A stretch of 64,000 nucleotides of DNA from Frateuria_A yonginensis. Its GTDB lineage: Bacteria; Pseudomonadota; Gammaproteobacteria; Xanthomonadales; Rhodanobacteraceae. Positions 1-10,400 of this stretch are shown here, piece after piece. Position 1 is the stretch's first letter. Each line of letters begins with the position of its first letter. The position numbers and the translations under genes are program-made. The notes under the pieces were generated by a model, which was given only the letters and a program-made list of their open reading frames with translations, did no database searches and was not told the DNA's origin. The stretch is from positions 1 through 64,000 of the forward strand of contig NZ_JBBBNY010000015.1 of the NCBI RefSeq assembly GCF_037137055.1. Reading direction: 5' to 3'.

Positions 1-60
1 CGCCCGAATATGGCACTCGGTGGCATCACGCCGATGCAGAAATTGGCGCTTGCCGCATAG
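1..60 (+). CDS. 3' end of an IS3-family transposase (orfB), cut by window edge
   Basis: The first frame is open from base 1 to a TAG at 58-60 and reads ...RPNMALGGITPMQKLALAA. This is the usual C-terminus of IS3-family OrfB transposases, the rve/DDE integrase type (family knowledge: they end with RPH/RPN, ALGG, TP and a short basic-hydrophobic tail). Only about 19 residues are inside the window, so completeness cannot be judged. The right end of the element should lie in the next 30-60 bases; a G run followed by TTACC at about 87-98 is a plausible end, but I could not pair it with a left inverted repeat. It lies next to the toxin-immunity island. Confidence 0.6.
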   Translation, partial: RPNMALGGITPMQKLALAA

Positions 61-135
61 CTCCACTTTTGGCGTCCGCTGAAAGCGGGGGGATTACCCC
101 TGGGCAACATCCACCGAACACCACGGAGAACGACC

Positions 136-375
136 ATGCGCAACGCCCTCGACATCAACCACGGCGTGGACTTCGAACGGGCGTGGGAACGCCTCGACCG
201 AGCCGCCGGGAAGATCTTCCGCGACTACTGGAAGGCCAAGAAGGGCAACGCCAGCGAGGAAGAGATCGAGCGGCTACGCCAGGCCTACGACGAAGCGCAG
301 GCAAGGACGCATGCGCTGTCGCGGCGCGATGAGGCGGCGATCAAGGCGGTGCTGGCTGAGCCGGTGGATGACTGA
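136..375 (+). CDS. Small helical hypothetical protein (79 aa)
   Basis: I do not recognise this protein. It is 79 residues, highly charged and predicted mostly helical, with an Arg/Lys/Glu-rich middle and no membrane segment or signal peptide. The ATG is supported by a good ribosome binding site, GGAG at 125-128, seven bases upstream. A strong hairpin follows the stop closely, so it looks like a complete monocistronic gene. It sits between an IS3 transposase tail and the toxin-immunity island, on the strand opposite to the latter. It may be IS-neighbourhood cargo or a conserved orphan; no function is claimed. Confidence 0.55.
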   Translation: MRNALDINHGVDFERAWERLDRAAGKIFRDYWKAKKGNASEEEIERLRQAYDEAQARTHALSRRDEAAIKAVLAEPVDD

Positions 376-386
376 CGCGATAAAGA

Positions 387-413
387 AGAACGCCCGCTCG
401 GGGCGGGCGTTCT
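387..413 (+). terminator. Hairpin terminator after the 79-aa gene
   Basis: A perfect 11-bp inverted repeat (arms AGAACGCCCGC and GCGGGCGTTCT, loop TCGGG) begins 11 bases after the stop of the small gene. No long T run follows on the plus strand. The repeat is symmetric, so it could also act on minus-strand transcripts leaving the immunity gene at 449-727. It looks like an intrinsic terminator of modest strength. Confidence 0.6.
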
Positions 414-448
414 GCTTGGGGCTTCTGTGTGAGAAACCTGACAGTGCG

Positions 449-727
449 TTATTGCCTTGCTTGACGGGAACGCAGTTCGTTGGATATCCGAGCAGCCATA
501 CTCAACAAATCCCCACTTACAACTCCCCAGTGATCCAAGGACCTGGAAATACTGAGCGGAGGCAACTGCTCACACCTTTGCAGCTTCTGCTGCAGGTTCT
601 CGAAGAGCAATTTGGTCGCTGCCTTGCTTTGGGCAGTCCACCCATCCGCTGCCTCTTCTGCACTCAACGGAGCAGACAGCCTAGCCAGCATCGTCTCAAT
701 GTCACGCTCTACCGCTTGTTCTGACAT
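449..727 (-). CDS. Putative immunity protein for the orphan toxin tip
   Basis: This 92-residue, soluble, mostly helical protein has no recognised family. It is called immunity by position: the ATG lies three bases after the stop of an orphan Rhs-type toxin tip on the same strand, the standard toxin-then-immunity order of polymorphic toxin loci. A GGGG stretch about 10 bases upstream can serve as Shine-Dalgarno. Base composition is visibly less GC-rich than in the housekeeping part of the window, in keeping with transfer together with the toxin tip. The function is inference from context. Confidence 0.5.
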   Translation of the reverse strand: MSEQAVERDIETMLARLSAPLSAEEAADGWTAQSKAATKLLFENLQQKLQRCEQLPPLSISRSLDHWGVVSGDLLSMAARISNELRSRQARQ

Positions 728-730
728 CCC

Positions 731-1183
731 TCAGTACCCCGTGCCCGAGCCAATTTGAAATGCACCACGATTGACGATCACCGTCTGCTGCACGCCAGGC
801 GCACCGTTCGCAACACCGCCTTCTAGAACGATACTTCGACCGGTGGAGGTAACTGGCTGCATAAGGGTGGCCCCGTTTCCATAAGGCCCAAGATAAAGCC
901 CTTCGACAGCGTCTGCCGGATTCGCGAATTGGGTCTTTGTTAGGAAGCTTCCCTTGCTGTCCGCAACGTCCGTATAGCGAAGGAAGTCTTCCCCCGGTCG
1001 GACCAAGCGCGCCGTAATCGGCCCATCAAAAGACGCCGTGAAGTCGGCTGCAAGCTCTTCAGGCATGCCGTTTTCAACGAGGAAGGACTGAGCCCGCTCT
1101 GGTGAAATGACCGCTGAGGTTCGCAACCCGCTGCCGGAAGTGGCCGTGATCGCATTCGCTTCAAGCGCTGCGCTGTTTGGAAC
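731..1183 (-). pseudogene. Orphan Rhs-type C-terminal toxin tip without its own start
   Basis: The open frame ends in ...QIGSGTGY* at 731. Upstream it runs without ATG through ...IVPNSAALEANAITAT... into the 3' end of the preceding immunity gene; the first in-frame stop is at 1250-1252. The only plausible start in the non-overlapping part is TTG at 1126, with a poor ribosome binding site. The segment has features of secreted toxin tips: FLRYTDV, GSFLT and LEGG motifs, and a Gly-rich beta-strand-like end. It resembles in layout the tip of the neighbouring Rhs protein. I read it as a displaced C-terminal module left behind when the Rhs tip was replaced. Recombination could return it to the long protein, and 449-727 would be its immunity gene. 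The biochemical activity is unknown; an NADase or ADP-ribosyltransferase-like fold is possible. Confidence 0.55.
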
Positions 1184-1458
1184 TATTTGAGCATGGCCCG
1201 CTTCATAACCTCGACCTCTTCCGCGACGGAATAAAGCAGCTCGGCAACATCAGGGGCCAATGGATCAATCTCCTTGAGAGCCAAGACTCCAATAATAATC
1301 TCGTTCAGACGGGAGGCATCCGAGCGCTCCCCGCGCTCCAGCTCAATCAAGAACGACAGCTGCTTGAGGATTGATCCTATCGATGAATCGCTGGGATATC
1401 TTTCCTGAAGCTTTTCAGTCGCAGCCTTAGCTTTCAAAAGAACGTCTATCCGACTCAT
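1183..1458 (-). CDS. Tsi6-like immunity protein
   Basis: 91-residue helical protein. Its spacing of RYP, a KQL helix, a short D-x-SRLNEI segment, IGVLALKEID and a final helix matches what I recall of Tsi6, the immunity protein that neutralises the NAD(P)+ glycohydrolase Tse6 of Pseudomonas aeruginosa (about 95 residues). The ATG overlaps the stop of the Rhs gene (TGATG), so translation is probably coupled, as usual for cognate toxin-immunity pairs. Its own stop marks the point where the orphan toxin tip begins. Expected role: binding and blocking the C-terminal domain of the Rhs protein in the producing cell. The family call comes from remembered pattern similarity, not a search. Confidence 0.6.
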   Translation of the reverse strand: MSRIDVLLKAKAATEKLQERYPSDSSIGSILKQLSFLIELERGERSDASRLNEIIIGVLALKEIDPLAPDVAELLYSVAEEVEVMKRAMLK

Positions 1459-4400
1459 CAGTAAGGCCCTTGAATGGGAATAAATAGATTCTTGTTTGTT
1501 GGAATCCATTGTATTCCACCGCCAGAGGTAATCACAGGGTAGTTTTTGCCGAGGGTCCAAGTATCGACAACAGGAGCCGCACGCGACTCGAGGACACTGA
1601 CGGTTCGGCTGGCTTCAAAAACCCAAGGCTCGCGCAGCCCCGCAGCCACCCCACTCGCGTCCGCCGATTGGCCTATCGGACCAAACCAGTCACCAATTCT
1701 TCCCGCCTTCACCAGCTGCTGTACCTGTGTACCGGCTTCAAAGGTCCTAACTGTGACGGGTTGCGTGAAGTCTATGCCGCCGCCGTCTAGGATAGCGTTT
1801 ACTTTCGCCGAACTAAAACCTTCATTCGACAAAAAAGTACGCGCTGTAGCACGGCGCCCAAAAACAAGAAAGCCTGAATCCTTCAGTGCGGCTTTATTTT
1901 CGGCGATATTAGAAAGAACTTTCTCACGAATAGAGCTGCCTGCTGCGTTTGGAACCTCCGCCGCTATGGTCTCAAGCTGCTCCGCCGTGAATCGTGACAC
2001 CGGAACGCTATCTCTGCCAAGCCCAGCAATCCCATCCATGACCCACTGCGCGCCCTTGGCGATATAGGGTGCCGCAAGTTCACCCGCCACGCCCAATAAC
2101 GCTCCGCCTGCGACGCCGAACCCCAGGCTTACAGGGGAGAAATCGCGCTGACCAACCAGGCCATCGGTTTCTCTATAGGCAAGCATTTCAGCGCCTTGGT
2201 CAGCGAGGCTGTTCACGCCACCGACGCCTCCCCACACCATCGCCCCGGCAATGAGGTCGCTACCAAAGTAGGCGGATGCGATCGGCAGAACGAGCGCACC
2301 GACGGCGGATGTACCTCCTAGAACAGCGGGCGCTCCAGCGTAACCCAGGAATCGCAGCGCATCCTGATCCTGCCACTTGTGAAAAGAGGCTTGGAAGGAT
2401 CGGGTTTGTGCCCTTGACGCATCACGATCCGCTTGTACCCGCCGGTAATCCACCAACGCTTGGCGTGATTCAATCTCGTGATCCAGCCCAGTCTGCCACA
2501 TCGCCTCTTCCTGCGGCGTGTAGAAATATTCCGTCACCGGCGTTCCCGTGGTGGCATCAACTCCCGCAAGAGTTACAGCCTGCGAGGGATTGGCCGTCGT
2601 CTTGCCGTCGTAACCCGGTGCTCGCCATTCCAGAGGGGCCGAGTCGTCGGCCGAAGCTTCCGCCTTTATCACAGGCGATCCACCGAGTGGGATGTCGCCC
2701 ACAGTCGGAGGAGACATGGACAAGTCCACCGTTGGCCTGACCAGCTGTGCATCAATGGGCGGTAGCTCATCTTGGGCACGGAACCCAGGGTCCACGTCTC
2801 CGATGTGATCCGAGAGCTCTTGAGCCAATGAGTTTCCAAGAGCGTTGCCGAATGCATCCCGTGCAATCTGCCCACTGTTTGCCCCATGCCCACCCAGCAA
2901 ACGTGTTGTTTCGCTGTTGATAGAGCCGCCTACCAGTCCACCCACCAAGTTCTGGCCAAAGGTGTTGTCGGAAAGACCAAGCTCCTGATCGAGCGTACCC
3001 GGCAAATTCATTAGCGAAGTTGCTTCCGTGCTGACCGCGGCGGCGGCAACGTTCGTCCAACTGAAGTGAGCGTCCTGGCCGGCCAGCCTCGCACCTGCAT
3101 AGCTTCCCACGGCGCTCGCTGCACCAAAACCCGCGATGCGGGCATCCGCCGCGAAGGTCTTGGCCTTTCCTAGCGCCGATAGGCTTTGACCACCCGTTGC
3201 TAGGCCACCAAGGCCCGCCGTAAGTCCTGCACCCAGTCCGGCGCCCAAGGCCTCGCCAAAGGAGAATCCCTGATGGACACCCAGGGCATCGCCCACGAGT
3301 TGGCCCGCTACGCTGCCTGCAAAGCCGCCAATGGCCGCTGCGGCCATGCCCTCGGCGACCGATACGCCCGCGACAGCGGTACCGCTGAGAACGGCGCCAC
3401 CTGTGGCAAACAATCCGCCTGATGCACCCATGGCGGTTGCAGCGGCACCGGCGGTCATGATGGTTGCAACCACCACCACCGCGATGACAACGATCATCGC
3501 CAAGGTGCTGCAATGATGCGGACTCGGCGGCGGCGGCGCATACACCATCGGAGGCGTCGTACTCCCGCTGATCTCCGCCGGGTTGTACGGCTTGAACGTC
3601 GTCGAATCGTTGCTGTTGGTCCTCACCTGCGGCACGTTCAGCGTCTGCCCAGCCACCAGGTCGTCGTCCGAGTCGAGCCCGTTGGCCTGGGCGATCACGT
3701 ACCACAGGCTGGCGTCGCCGTATTCGGCCTGGGCGATGCTGCGCAGGGTGTCGGCGGCCTGCACCACGTAGCCGCTGGTGCCGGTTTCGGTGTTGCTGAA
3801 GGCGGTGAGGCCGTTGAGCACGTCGATACCGCCGCCTTCGTCGACGCTGCCCACCTGCTGGCCGTTGACGTAGGCGTAGTGGATCGTGCCGGCGCCGTTC
3901 TTGGCGACGAACGTGCCGCTGCTCAGCGTGCCGTCGCGGCGGCGCAGGATCTCGCCGTTGGCGTCGAAGGCGAAGGTGCGTACCTCGTCGTCCAGCGTGC
4001 CGCTGGACAGCTGCACGTGCTGCTCGATCGCCAGGCGTTGGCCGAACACGTTGTAGTAGCTGGTGTCCGTGGCGGGGCGGTAGTTGCTGTCGCTGCTGGA
4101 GCCGGTGGTCGAGCGCTCCAGGTAGCCATCCTCGCGGAAGTAGTTGACGTGGTAGGTGTCGACCCGACCGCTGGAGACCGTCTTGTAGCTGTAGTCGGTG
4201 ATGTTGCCGACCGCGTCGTAGCCGCTGCTGCCGTCGCTCTTGCGGTAGGTCACCTGGTTCTGCAGGCCCATGCCGGCCCAGCTGGTGGCGTCCACGGCGG
4301 GCATGGTGGTGGGCGGCGTCGCGGTGGCGCCATCGCCTTGCCAGGTACCCGGATGGGCGAAGTTCTGCTCCTGCAGCAGGCGCCCGTCGGCGTCGTAGTG

Positions 4401-7400
4401 GTCGATCGTCGCCGAGGCCAGCATGCCACCGATATCGGTACCGTCGGTCCAGGAGTCCTCGGAGTACGGGTCGAGCTTGATCAGGCCGCCGTTGATGCGG
4501 GTGGTCGTGCCGAGCGCATAGAACTTCTCGGTCGCCAGCAGCTTGCCCTCGCCGTCGTAGACGCGCTGCTCCTCGATGCCACGGTAGGAACCACCAGCGG
4601 TCACGTCCACCGCGTAGTCGGCGCGCACCAGCTCGTTGCGCTCGTCGTAATAGGACGTCTGCGTCTGTGTGTGGCCGTTGCTGTCGATCAGCGTATGGCT
4701 GACGGCATTGCCCGCGGCGTCGTACAGGGTCTGGCTGGAACTGGAGTCCTCCTTGAGCACGATCTTGCCGTTGACCAGCGCACCGTTGGTGATCTGCACG
4801 CGGTTGTCGGCGTCGTAGGTGAACCAGTAGGTCTCGATGTCCGGGCTGCTGGCGGTGCTGCCACCGGTGCTGCCACCGGTGCTGCCGCCAGTGCTGCCAC
4901 CGGTGCCGCCGCCCCCGTCGATCGGGACCATCTGCATCTGCATGCCCGAGCTGGGTGACTTCGCTGCGTAGGGGTCCAGCAGCTTGGGGTTACTGATATG
5001 CCGCGCGTAAGCGGTGAAAGTCGCCGATACCGAATGACCAAGCGTATCCGTGGCCGTGACGACAACGGTGAAAGGGCCGTAATCCAGGTCGTCGAGGTTG
5101 GCGGAAAAGGTACGCGTGCTAGGCGAGAAATTCAGCCAGCCGCCACTGCTGCTTGCATTTGAGGAGTAGGTCAGCGCGTAGCCTTCCGGGCTGGAGAAGG
5201 CCGTACTGGGAACCGTGTAGCTGTTGTTGCCGGAGGCAAAAGTGAAGGAAGAAACCAGGCCGCCGTTGTACACCGGCGGCGCTGCGACCGTCACACTGAT
5301 CTGGAACGTCCCGGATACATAGGCGCCACGGCTGTCGGTCGCCTTGTAGGTGACGGTATACGTCCCCGCCGTGGTCGGCGTTCCGCTGAAGGTCCGCGTC
5401 GAAGCGGTGAAGGTGATACCCGGAGGCAGGCCGGTGGCGCTGTAGCTGATCGCATCGCCATTGGCATCGGTGGCGACCGGCAACTGGAAAGCCGAGATGG
5501 CTTGGCCCTGGGCGAACGAACGGTTGGTCATGCTGCCGCTCCACACGGGGGCGACATTGCGGATGGTCAACACGAAGCTGTCCGACACCGTGCGGCCAAG
5601 GGCATCCTTGGCGGTCACGGTAATGGTGTAGCTGCCCGATGCCACCTTGCCGATGGTCAGCGACGTGCCGGTGAAGGTCACGCCGGAAGGCAAGCCGCTC
5701 GCCGTATAGGTGAGACCGCGCCCGTAAGGATCGGTAAAGGTTCCGGAGGAGACGACCGTGATGGTTCCAGCCCCCGGGCTCTGGACCGCGGGATCGGCAA
5801 TGCCCTGCGCGACGGCAGGAGGCGCATAGGTGTTGCTCAGCGTGAACTGGGCCGCCGCGGCACCGCCCTGCCCGTTGGTCGCGGTGACTCGCAGGGCATA
5901 GCTCGCATCCTGGTAAGTCGATCCGTCGTACGACGCGTTGTACACCAGGGCCTTGGGAACCCCGCTGATGGTGCCCCTGGTGGCGTTCATGGACAAGCCG
6001 ACCTGGCTGATGTCGACCCATTCGGCCGCCACGGTGACGGTGTACTCGGTGTCGTACTTGGCGTTGAGCTTCAGCACGGTGTGCTCGGGAATGAGCACCT
6101 GCGCCGAGTAGCTCAGGGCCCCGCCATCCGGCTCGACGAATGCACCGCTGGGCACCGGGATGGAAATCGCACTGCCGCCGATCACCCCCGTGTGATTGGT
6201 GTACCCCCCGTTGTAGACCGGTGCCGGCTGCACATAGGCCTCGACCCCGAGCGTGAAGGCGCCGCTCGCCTTCTGTCCCTGCGGATTGGTTGCCGTGACC
6301 GTGATGGTGTAGCTGTACCCGATCTCGCTCGTCGGCGGGGTCCCGGAGAAAGTGCGTGTGCTCGCGTTGAACGTCAGCCAGCCGGGCAGGCCCGCCGCGC
6401 TGTAGGTCAGCGTCGTCTGGTCGGACTCGGTGAAGGCCGTGGAGGGAACGGTGTAGGCGAAGGCCCGGGTCGCATCCGCCACCTGCGCGGTCAGACCGCC
6501 GTGGTAGACCGGCGGAGTCGAGGCGACCGTGAGCGTGGTGGCGAGCGAGGCCGTCGCACCGTTGGAGGCATGGGCCACCACGCGCAGCTGATAGTTGCCG
6601 ATGCTCCCCACGGGAGGCGTGCCCGAAAAGGTTCGGGTGCTGGTGTTGAAGCTCAGCCAGCTCGGCAAAGCCACCCAGCTGTTGCCGTTGTACCACTCTG
6701 CGCTGTAGGTCAGGCTGGCACCGTTGGCATCGGTTGCCACCGGCGCCGCGAAGGAGAGTGCGGTGCCGATGTGGCCCGTGGGCGCCGTGAGGCTGCCGGA
6801 AAACTCCGGCGCCACGACCGGCACGGTGATCGTGAAGGTGACCTTGGCGGTGTTCCCTTCCACATCGGTAGCGGTAAGGACGACCGTCCAGCTTCCGGCG
6901 GTCGTTGGCGTGCCGGTGAATACCGCGCCCGAGCGCTGCAGCCAGCTGGGCCATGCCGACCCATCGGCCAGGGCGGCCGACCAGGTCAGGCCGAAGCCGA
7001 GCTTGTCGTCGAAATGAGGGGCCGCATCGAGGCTGAAGGCCTGGCTCGGCTGTGCCGTAAGGTCTGCGATGCCCGTGGAGGTGACCTTGGTGCCCGATAC
7101 GTCAATGCCGGTATAGGCGCTGTCCGAGCCGTTCTGTACGTAGACCGCACGGCGGTTGCCGGCCGCGTCGTAGACGTACGCCATCCGCATGATGCCGGTG
7201 CCGCCGGCGTTCTGTTGCGTGACCACGGCGATCCGGCCGTGGCTGTCGTACTCGGTAAGCGTCTGCGTGTGGATCTGGCTGTTGGCGCCGTCGACGCTCC
7301 AGGTTTCCGCGTCGACGGTTTCGCCCGCCGAATCGTAGGTGTTGGCGGTCCAACCGACGACCACGTCGTTGATGCGCTCGGTTGACTGCTTGAGCTGGCC

Positions 7401-10400
7401 GTCGGCGTAGTACGAATAGGTGATCGTGCTGGTGCCGCTCGTCTGCCCGCCTGGTAGGTAGCTCGGGTTGATCTGCCCCGTGGGCGTCCAGGTACTGGTC
7501 TGGGTGACCAGCAGGCCGCTTCCGCCATCGTAGGCATAGCTGGTGGTGGCGCCGTTCAGGTCGGTGTGCGAGCGCACACGGCCGAAGTAGTCGTAGCTCC
7601 AGGTCTGGGTGTAGTTGTTGGCGTCGGTATGACTGACCTGGTGGCCGTTGACGTCGTGTCGGAAGACCTCCGCCTGGCCGTTTGCATACTGCAACGGCGT
7701 CTGGCTCTTGAGGATCCGGTGCTGGCTGTCGAAGTCGTAGCGCGAAATGTTGCCAAGGGCATCGGTCACCGCGACGCGGTCGCCCGCGTTGTTGAGGCCG
7801 TAGCTCGCCTGGGTCTTCTGGGTACGCGTGGTGCCGTCGCTGTTGAGCAGGAAGTCGCCCTGCGCGATCACCTGGTCATTGAGGTTGTAGTGGTTCCAGG
7901 TGATGTGGGCCACCGAGCCGGCGGTGGAGCTGGCCGGTGGCGTCTGGCGGGCGAGTACCAGCCCCAGACCGTTGTAAGCGATGTAGCTGGTCGCCAGGGT
8001 GGCATCCTGGCTTTGCACCAGTTCGCCGGCCGCGTCGTAGGTGTTGACCGTGGTATGCCCGTTTTCGTCCTTGGTCTGGATGAGGCGACCGTTGACGTCG
8101 TAGTACTGGTACCGGATCGGAGACTGCCAGGTCTTCGCGCCGTTGGTCCCGACCACGAGCACGGTCGGTTCGGTCACCCGGTAGAGGTTGTTGTGGCTGT
8201 CGTAAAGGTAGGCGGTGGCGTAGCCGCGGACGTCGGTGACCGTGAGGGCATTGCCCCAGCGGTCATAGGTCACGGACGTCTGCGTGGTGCCGTCGATGCC
8301 GCTCGAGGCTAGCGCGGACGGCCCGCGTGTCATCGTCGCCCGACCGGCCAGGTCGAGCCAGAGATGGGTCCAGGTGTTCCCTGCACCACCGGTGGCGGCG
8401 TATTCATCCAGCACCATGTGGCCGGCGAGGTCGTAACCGTAGCTGTGGATGGCCCCGGTCTTCGCGTCCGGGGCGCTGATGAGGCGCCCCGCGTTGTCGT
8501 ACACGAACACGGCTTCGTAGCCGTCGCTGCTGTAGGCGTCCACGACGCCGTCGCCCTTGGCGACGATCTCGCCGAAGGCGTTGTACTTGACGTACTCGGC
8601 CGCGTCGGGTGTAGCGACACCTGCTCGCGTTGTGACGGTGCTGAGCCGTTGGCCGGCGTTGTCGTACTGGCACACGGTGGTGACCGTGGTGCTGGCGCCG
8701 TTGCCGGTCTGGACATACCAGGTCTTGGTCTTGTTGCCCGCGGCGTCGTAGGTGCTGTAGTACGACGTGCCGTTGGCATCGACCGCGATCACCTCACGGC
8801 CCAGGGCATCGTAGTGGCTGTAGGTGGTGCGCGTCGCGGCGTTGGTGGCCGAGCGTTGCACCCGAAGCGCATTGCCGAGCGCGTCGTAGGTAAAGGTGGT
8901 GACCGGCGATATTTGCTGATAGAGCGATGCGCTCGATAGATCGAGCGCCGCGTTGCCCGCCAACAGCGCTTCCCAATTGGACACGAGCACGTTGCGCGCG
9001 GGTTCCGTGACGCTCGTGACACGGCCCAAGGCATCGTAGGCGGTGTGGGTAGTGGCGCCGTTTACGGTGACATCCGTGATGCGATCTTCGCCGTCGTAGG
9101 CGTAGGTGGTGACGCTATCGGCCTGGGCGAGGGCCGCCGCGCCGTTGACGTAGCCGAAGGCACCGTGGAAGGTTTCGCTCGTCCTGCGGCCGGCCGCATC
9201 GTAGCCGTAGGTGGTCTTGCGGTCGTAGCCGGTGGCCCCGCCACCGGGGGCGGGCAGGCCGGGCTGGGCGGTGGTGGACAGCGAGCCGGTGGCGACCGCG
9301 TTGGCGTATTCGACGTACGTGACGGCCTCGCCGGCGCCGTTGTAGGCCCAGGTGGTGACGTAGCCCAGCGGGTCCACGCTCATCACCTTCTGGTTCAGCG
9401 CGTTGTAATAGGTGTACGTCTTGGCCCACACCGCGTCGGTGTAGCCCGCCTGACCCGACGTGCCATACGCCCCCTGCAGCAGCACCGCGGTACAGACCAG
9501 GTTGCCGTAGGCGTCGTAGGTGTAGGTCGTGGTGGGGCTGGCGGTAGCCGCCATTCCGGCATTGGCCCCCATCGCGAGCACGTAGTTCACCGACGACTGC
9601 TGCACCTGAACCTTCTGGTTGCGCAGGTCGTAGGTCGTGGTGATCGTTCGATCGCCGGACGAGGCGGTGAGGCCTTGCAGCAACTGTGTCGCCGACATCG
9701 GCTGGCCCTTGGACCAACCGGTGATCTTGCTGGTGTTCAGGGCATTGGCGTAACGCTTGACCGTGGTCTGGTTGCCGTAGGCGTCGTAACCGTAGGAGGT
9801 CACGTAGCCATCGGCGTCGACCTCGTAGGCGACCGCCCCACGAGCGTCGTAGACCTTGTACTGGTAGTTGCCCCGCACGTCCTTGTCGACCACGGCGTGC
9901 CCGAGCGCGTCGTAGGTGACCACCGCACTCGTCGCGCCGGTCGGGCTGGTGGCGTGGAACACCCCGCTGGTATCCACGTATCCTGTATCCGGATAGGTGA
10001 TGCTGGTCTGATGGTTGCGGCTGTCGTAGCCGTAGCCGATGGTGCGGGCGCCGGCGGTGCCATAGGCCTCGGTGCGCGCGGCGACGTTGCCGTTGGCGTC
10101 GTAGTCGTAGTGCGTCACCAACCCGGCCGAGGCGGTGGTGATCGTGTTGGCGGTGGTGAAGCCCGCCACCGTCACCGCCGGACTGGTCTCGTCGGTCAGT
10201 CGGCCGGCGCCATCGTAGGCATACGTCCAGGTCTTTCCGTCGCGGTTGGTGTAGGTTCGCTTGAGCCCGGTGGCGTCGTAGCTATAGGTTTGCGTGCCGA
10301 TCGCATCGGTCACCTGCCAGACGCGGCCCGCGTGGTCGTAGCGCGTGGTGGTCGAGCGCGTGCTCGCCGCGGTGTTGGTGGCGGCAACCGCAGTGGCAAC

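Noticed and set aside
3513..4958. Plus-strand frame of about 480 codons inside the Rhs region
   Set aside because: Antisense shadow of the Rhs gene with biased Val/Gly/Arg composition and no recognisable domain.
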